Shown piece after piece: positions 33,527 through 34,789 of a stretch of DNA of 34,789 nt. How positions within the stretch are numbered: position 1 is the stretch's first letter; every line of letters starts with the position of its first letter. The stretch is from assembly GCA_020441545.1 (NCBI GenBank), contig JAGRLZ010000076.1, positions 1-34,789 on the forward strand, in the 5' to 3' direction. This stretch comes from Xanthobacteraceae bacterium (GTDB lineage Bacteria; Pseudomonadota; Alphaproteobacteria; Rhizobiales; Xanthobacteraceae). The notes below the pieces were generated by a model, which worked only from the letters and a program-made list of their open reading frames with translations, had not been told where the DNA came from and made no database searches. The translations under genes were made by a program, and so were the position numbers.

Positions 33527-33694
33527 CTGCGCCTCCCTGACGGTTTTTTTATTTACGGGGGGAGTTTCCTCCGATGTGCGGAGGTCGGCAAGTCATGTCA
33601 TCGCGAGTGAGGCCGAAGATGGCGGGCGATGCCCCCGGTTCCGGGGAAGTGCTGCAGCGCGGAAGCGGTGGTTGCGGTGAGGCCACGGTGGCGC

Positions 33695-33742
33695 GCGTCA
33701 TTCCGGGATGCGCGTTCTTCACGCACAGGCCCGGAATGACGC
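33695..33742. repeat. Palindromic intergenic repeat near the crotonase gene
   Basis: Arms GCGTCATTCCGGG (33695-33707) and CCCGGAATGACGC (33730-33742) are perfectly complementary over 13 bp, around an inner imperfect hairpin (TGCG / CGCA). It ends 20 bp after the crotonase stop and may help end transcription, but it has no T-run. Confidence 0.75.
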
Positions 33743-33762
33743 CGATATTCTTGCTGGCGGCC

Positions 33763-34560
33763 TCACTCGCCGCCGAATTTGCCGTGGCGGCCGATGCCCG
33801 AGGCGAAGCGGGTCGCGCCCGCCAGCGTCTCGCCCGAGCCGATCACTTCGAGCCCGCCGCGCATCTCGTTGGCGATGGCCTCCTCCTCGTCCGCGATGTC
33901 CCATTGCCTGAGCGCCGACAGCCGGTCGGCGCGCATGCAGGTTTGCGGGAATTGCGAGATCTGCCTGGCGATGGCGACGGCCTCGGCGCGCGCGCTGCCC
34001 TTCGGCACCAGGCGGTTGGCGAGGCCCATGCTGAGCGCTTCCTCGGCCGGCACCGGGCGGCCGGTCAGGATCAGGTCCATGGCGCGCGAATGGCCGATCA
34101 ATCGCGGCAGCCGGATGGTGCCGAGATCGATCAGCGGCACGCCGAAGCGGCGGCAGAACACGCCGAAGGTGGCGCCTTCGCCGACCACGCGCATGTCGCA
34201 CAGCAGCGACAGTTCGAGGCCGCCGGCCACCGCAAAACCCTCGATCGCGCCGATCACCGGCTTCGACAGCCGCAACCGGCTCGGCCCCATCGGGGCGATG
34301 GAATCGTGGCCGCCGACCTCGCGCTTCTTGTTGGCGTCGCCCGCCGCCACCGCTTTCAGGTCCGCGCCGGCGCAGAAATGGCCGCCGACGCCGGTGAACA
34401 CCGCGACCGACGCGGCCTCGTCGGCGTCGAAGGCGCGGAAGGTGTCGTAGAGCTTGCGCGCGGTCAGGCCATCGACGGCATTGCGGCGCTCGGGCCGGTT
34501 GATCGAGATGATGGTGACGGGTCCGTCGCGCTCGACGAGGACGGTATCGCTGTCGGTCAT
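33763..34560 (-). CDS. Crotonase-fold enoyl-CoA hydratase/isomerase family protein
   Basis: A 265-residue CoA-ester enzyme of the crotonase superfamily. The oxyanion-hole blocks are 'HFCAGADLKAVAAGD' and 'IEGFAVAGGLELSLLCDMRV'. The first catalytic-type Glu is present in 'GGLELSLLCD'. At the position of the second Glu (E164 in rat mitochondrial crotonase) the sequence reads 'FGVPLIDLGTIRLPRLIG', so there is no Glu. That pattern is common in a subgroup annotated as 'crotonase/enoyl-CoA hydratase', whose true reaction is uncertain; a classical hydratase activity should not be assumed. Start at ATG 34560. A palindromic repeat lies 20 bp downstream, and purC ends 39 bp upstream on the same strand. 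Confidence 0.92.
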   Translation of the reverse strand: MTDSDTVLVERDGPVTIISINRPERRNAVDGLTARKLYDTFRAFDADEAASVAVFTGVGGHFCAGADLKAVAAGDANKKREVGGHDSIAPMGPSRLRLSKPVIGAIEGFAVAGGLELSLLCDMRVVGEGATFGVFCRRFGVPLIDLGTIRLPRLIGHSRAMDLILTGRPVPAEEALSMGLANRLVPKGSARAEAVAIARQISQFPQTCMRADRLSALRQWDIADEEEAIANEMRGGLEVIGSGETLAGATRFASGIGRHGKFGGE

Positions 34561-34599
34561 GGTGTCTCCCTTTGTTTTCTTGTGCGCGCGAGCGCGATA

Positions 34600-34789
34600 T
34601 TATGACATTGCGAGTTCTTGCCCCGTCAATCGGCGATAGGCGTCGAGGTAGCGCCTGCTGGTGGCCTCGACCACGCGCGCGGGAAGTGGCGGCGGCGGGG
34701 CCTCGCCGTTCCAGCGACCGGCGCGGCGTTCGGCATCGAGATAGTCGCGCAGCGGCTGCTTGTCGAAGCTCGGCTGCGGCTGCCCCGGC
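34600..34789 (-). CDS. purC: Phosphoribosylaminoimidazole-succinocarboxamide synthase (SAICAR synthase), C-terminal fragment
   Basis: The last ~62 residues of a protein running off the window edge. Translation of the reverse strand gives '[16 protein letters not shown]' and then '[20 protein letters not shown]' to a TAA at 34600-34602. 'SFDKQ-x-(L/V)-RD' followed by 'PPPLP-x-x-VVE-x-T-x-x-(K/R)Y-x-(E/D)AY-x-x-LTG' is the C-terminal signature of the larger, yeast/plant-like SAICAR synthases also found in alphaproteobacteria. SAICAR synthase couples CAIR and aspartate in purine synthesis. Only the C-terminus is in view, so the catalytic core cannot be checked. It lies immediately upstream of the crotonase gene, with a 39-bp gap. 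Confidence 0.88.
   Translation of the reverse strand, partial: PGQPQPSFDKQPLRDYLDAERRAGRWNGEAPPPPLPARVVEATSRRYLDAYRRLTGQELAMS

Overview
This is a gene-dense, high-GC stretch of an alphaproteobacterial chromosome. The gene content (IalB-family protein, sdhCDAB, a malonyl-CoA synthetase very like the Rhodopseudomonas palustris enzyme, trmD-rplS-leuC, long-form ArgG) and the intergenic palindromic repeats point to Nitrobacteraceae (Bradyrhizobium / Rhodopseudomonas / Afipia / Nitrobacter group). The genus cannot be fixed from the sequence alone. I see no rRNA, tRNA, CRISPR array, insertion sequence, integrase or prophage gene. Most of the window is housekeeping.

Layout. 1-4542 (+): the end of an IalB-family secreted protein, rlmN, a four-helix membrane protein, a PAP2 phosphatase and argG. 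4716-6584 (-): a large OmpA-like protein with a Pro/Ala-rich linker. 6951-7325 (+): a small MAPEG protein. 7507-10959 (-): sdhCDAB, complex II. 11275-12318 (+): a His-rich cation-diffusion-facilitator exporter. 12596-14981: malonyl-CoA synthetase matB and a divergent SDR oxidoreductase. 15213-17446 (+): a cytochrome b561 / Tat-exported molybdoenzyme pair, then periplasmic Cu/Zn superoxide dismutase. 17448-18650 (-): a YbfB/YjiJ-type MFS transporter. 18817-24554: leuB, a small secreted protein, asd, beta-carbonic anhydrase, a CitE-like lyase and leuD. 24717-25118 (-): a small HExxH zincin. 25579-27124 (+): three small secreted basic proteins in a row. 27214-30369 (-): leuC, rplS, trmD. 30550-34789 (-): an acyl-CoA ligase, a beta-lactamase-fold serine hydrolase, a crotonase and the 3' end of purC.

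How it fits together. leuC, leuD and leuB supply isopropylmalate isomerase and dehydrogenase, but each is a separate transcription unit. asd and argG add the aspartate-family and arginine branches. sdhCDAB is the respiratory/TCA complex. MatB, the CitE-like lyase, the acyl-CoA ligase and the crotonase all handle CoA thioesters. The molybdoenzyme/b561 pair, SodC, the OmpA-like protein and the small secreted proteins form an envelope and oxidative-stress set.

The least ordinary content is between and beside genes. There are three consecutive, differently sequenced ~70-bp palindromes of one architecture at 25123-25358; a dispersed ~100-bp two-module repeat in three copies, plus a diverged solo module; several smaller palindromes; and five short tandem repeats, including a 14-bp x 6 array and an 11-bp x 6 array in the trmD leader. 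Next to the triple palindrome lies the cluster of three small secreted proteins, two of which share an ATDFSAxRR motif. I found no clear multi-gene novel system; these repeats and the small-protein cluster are the best candidates for follow-up.
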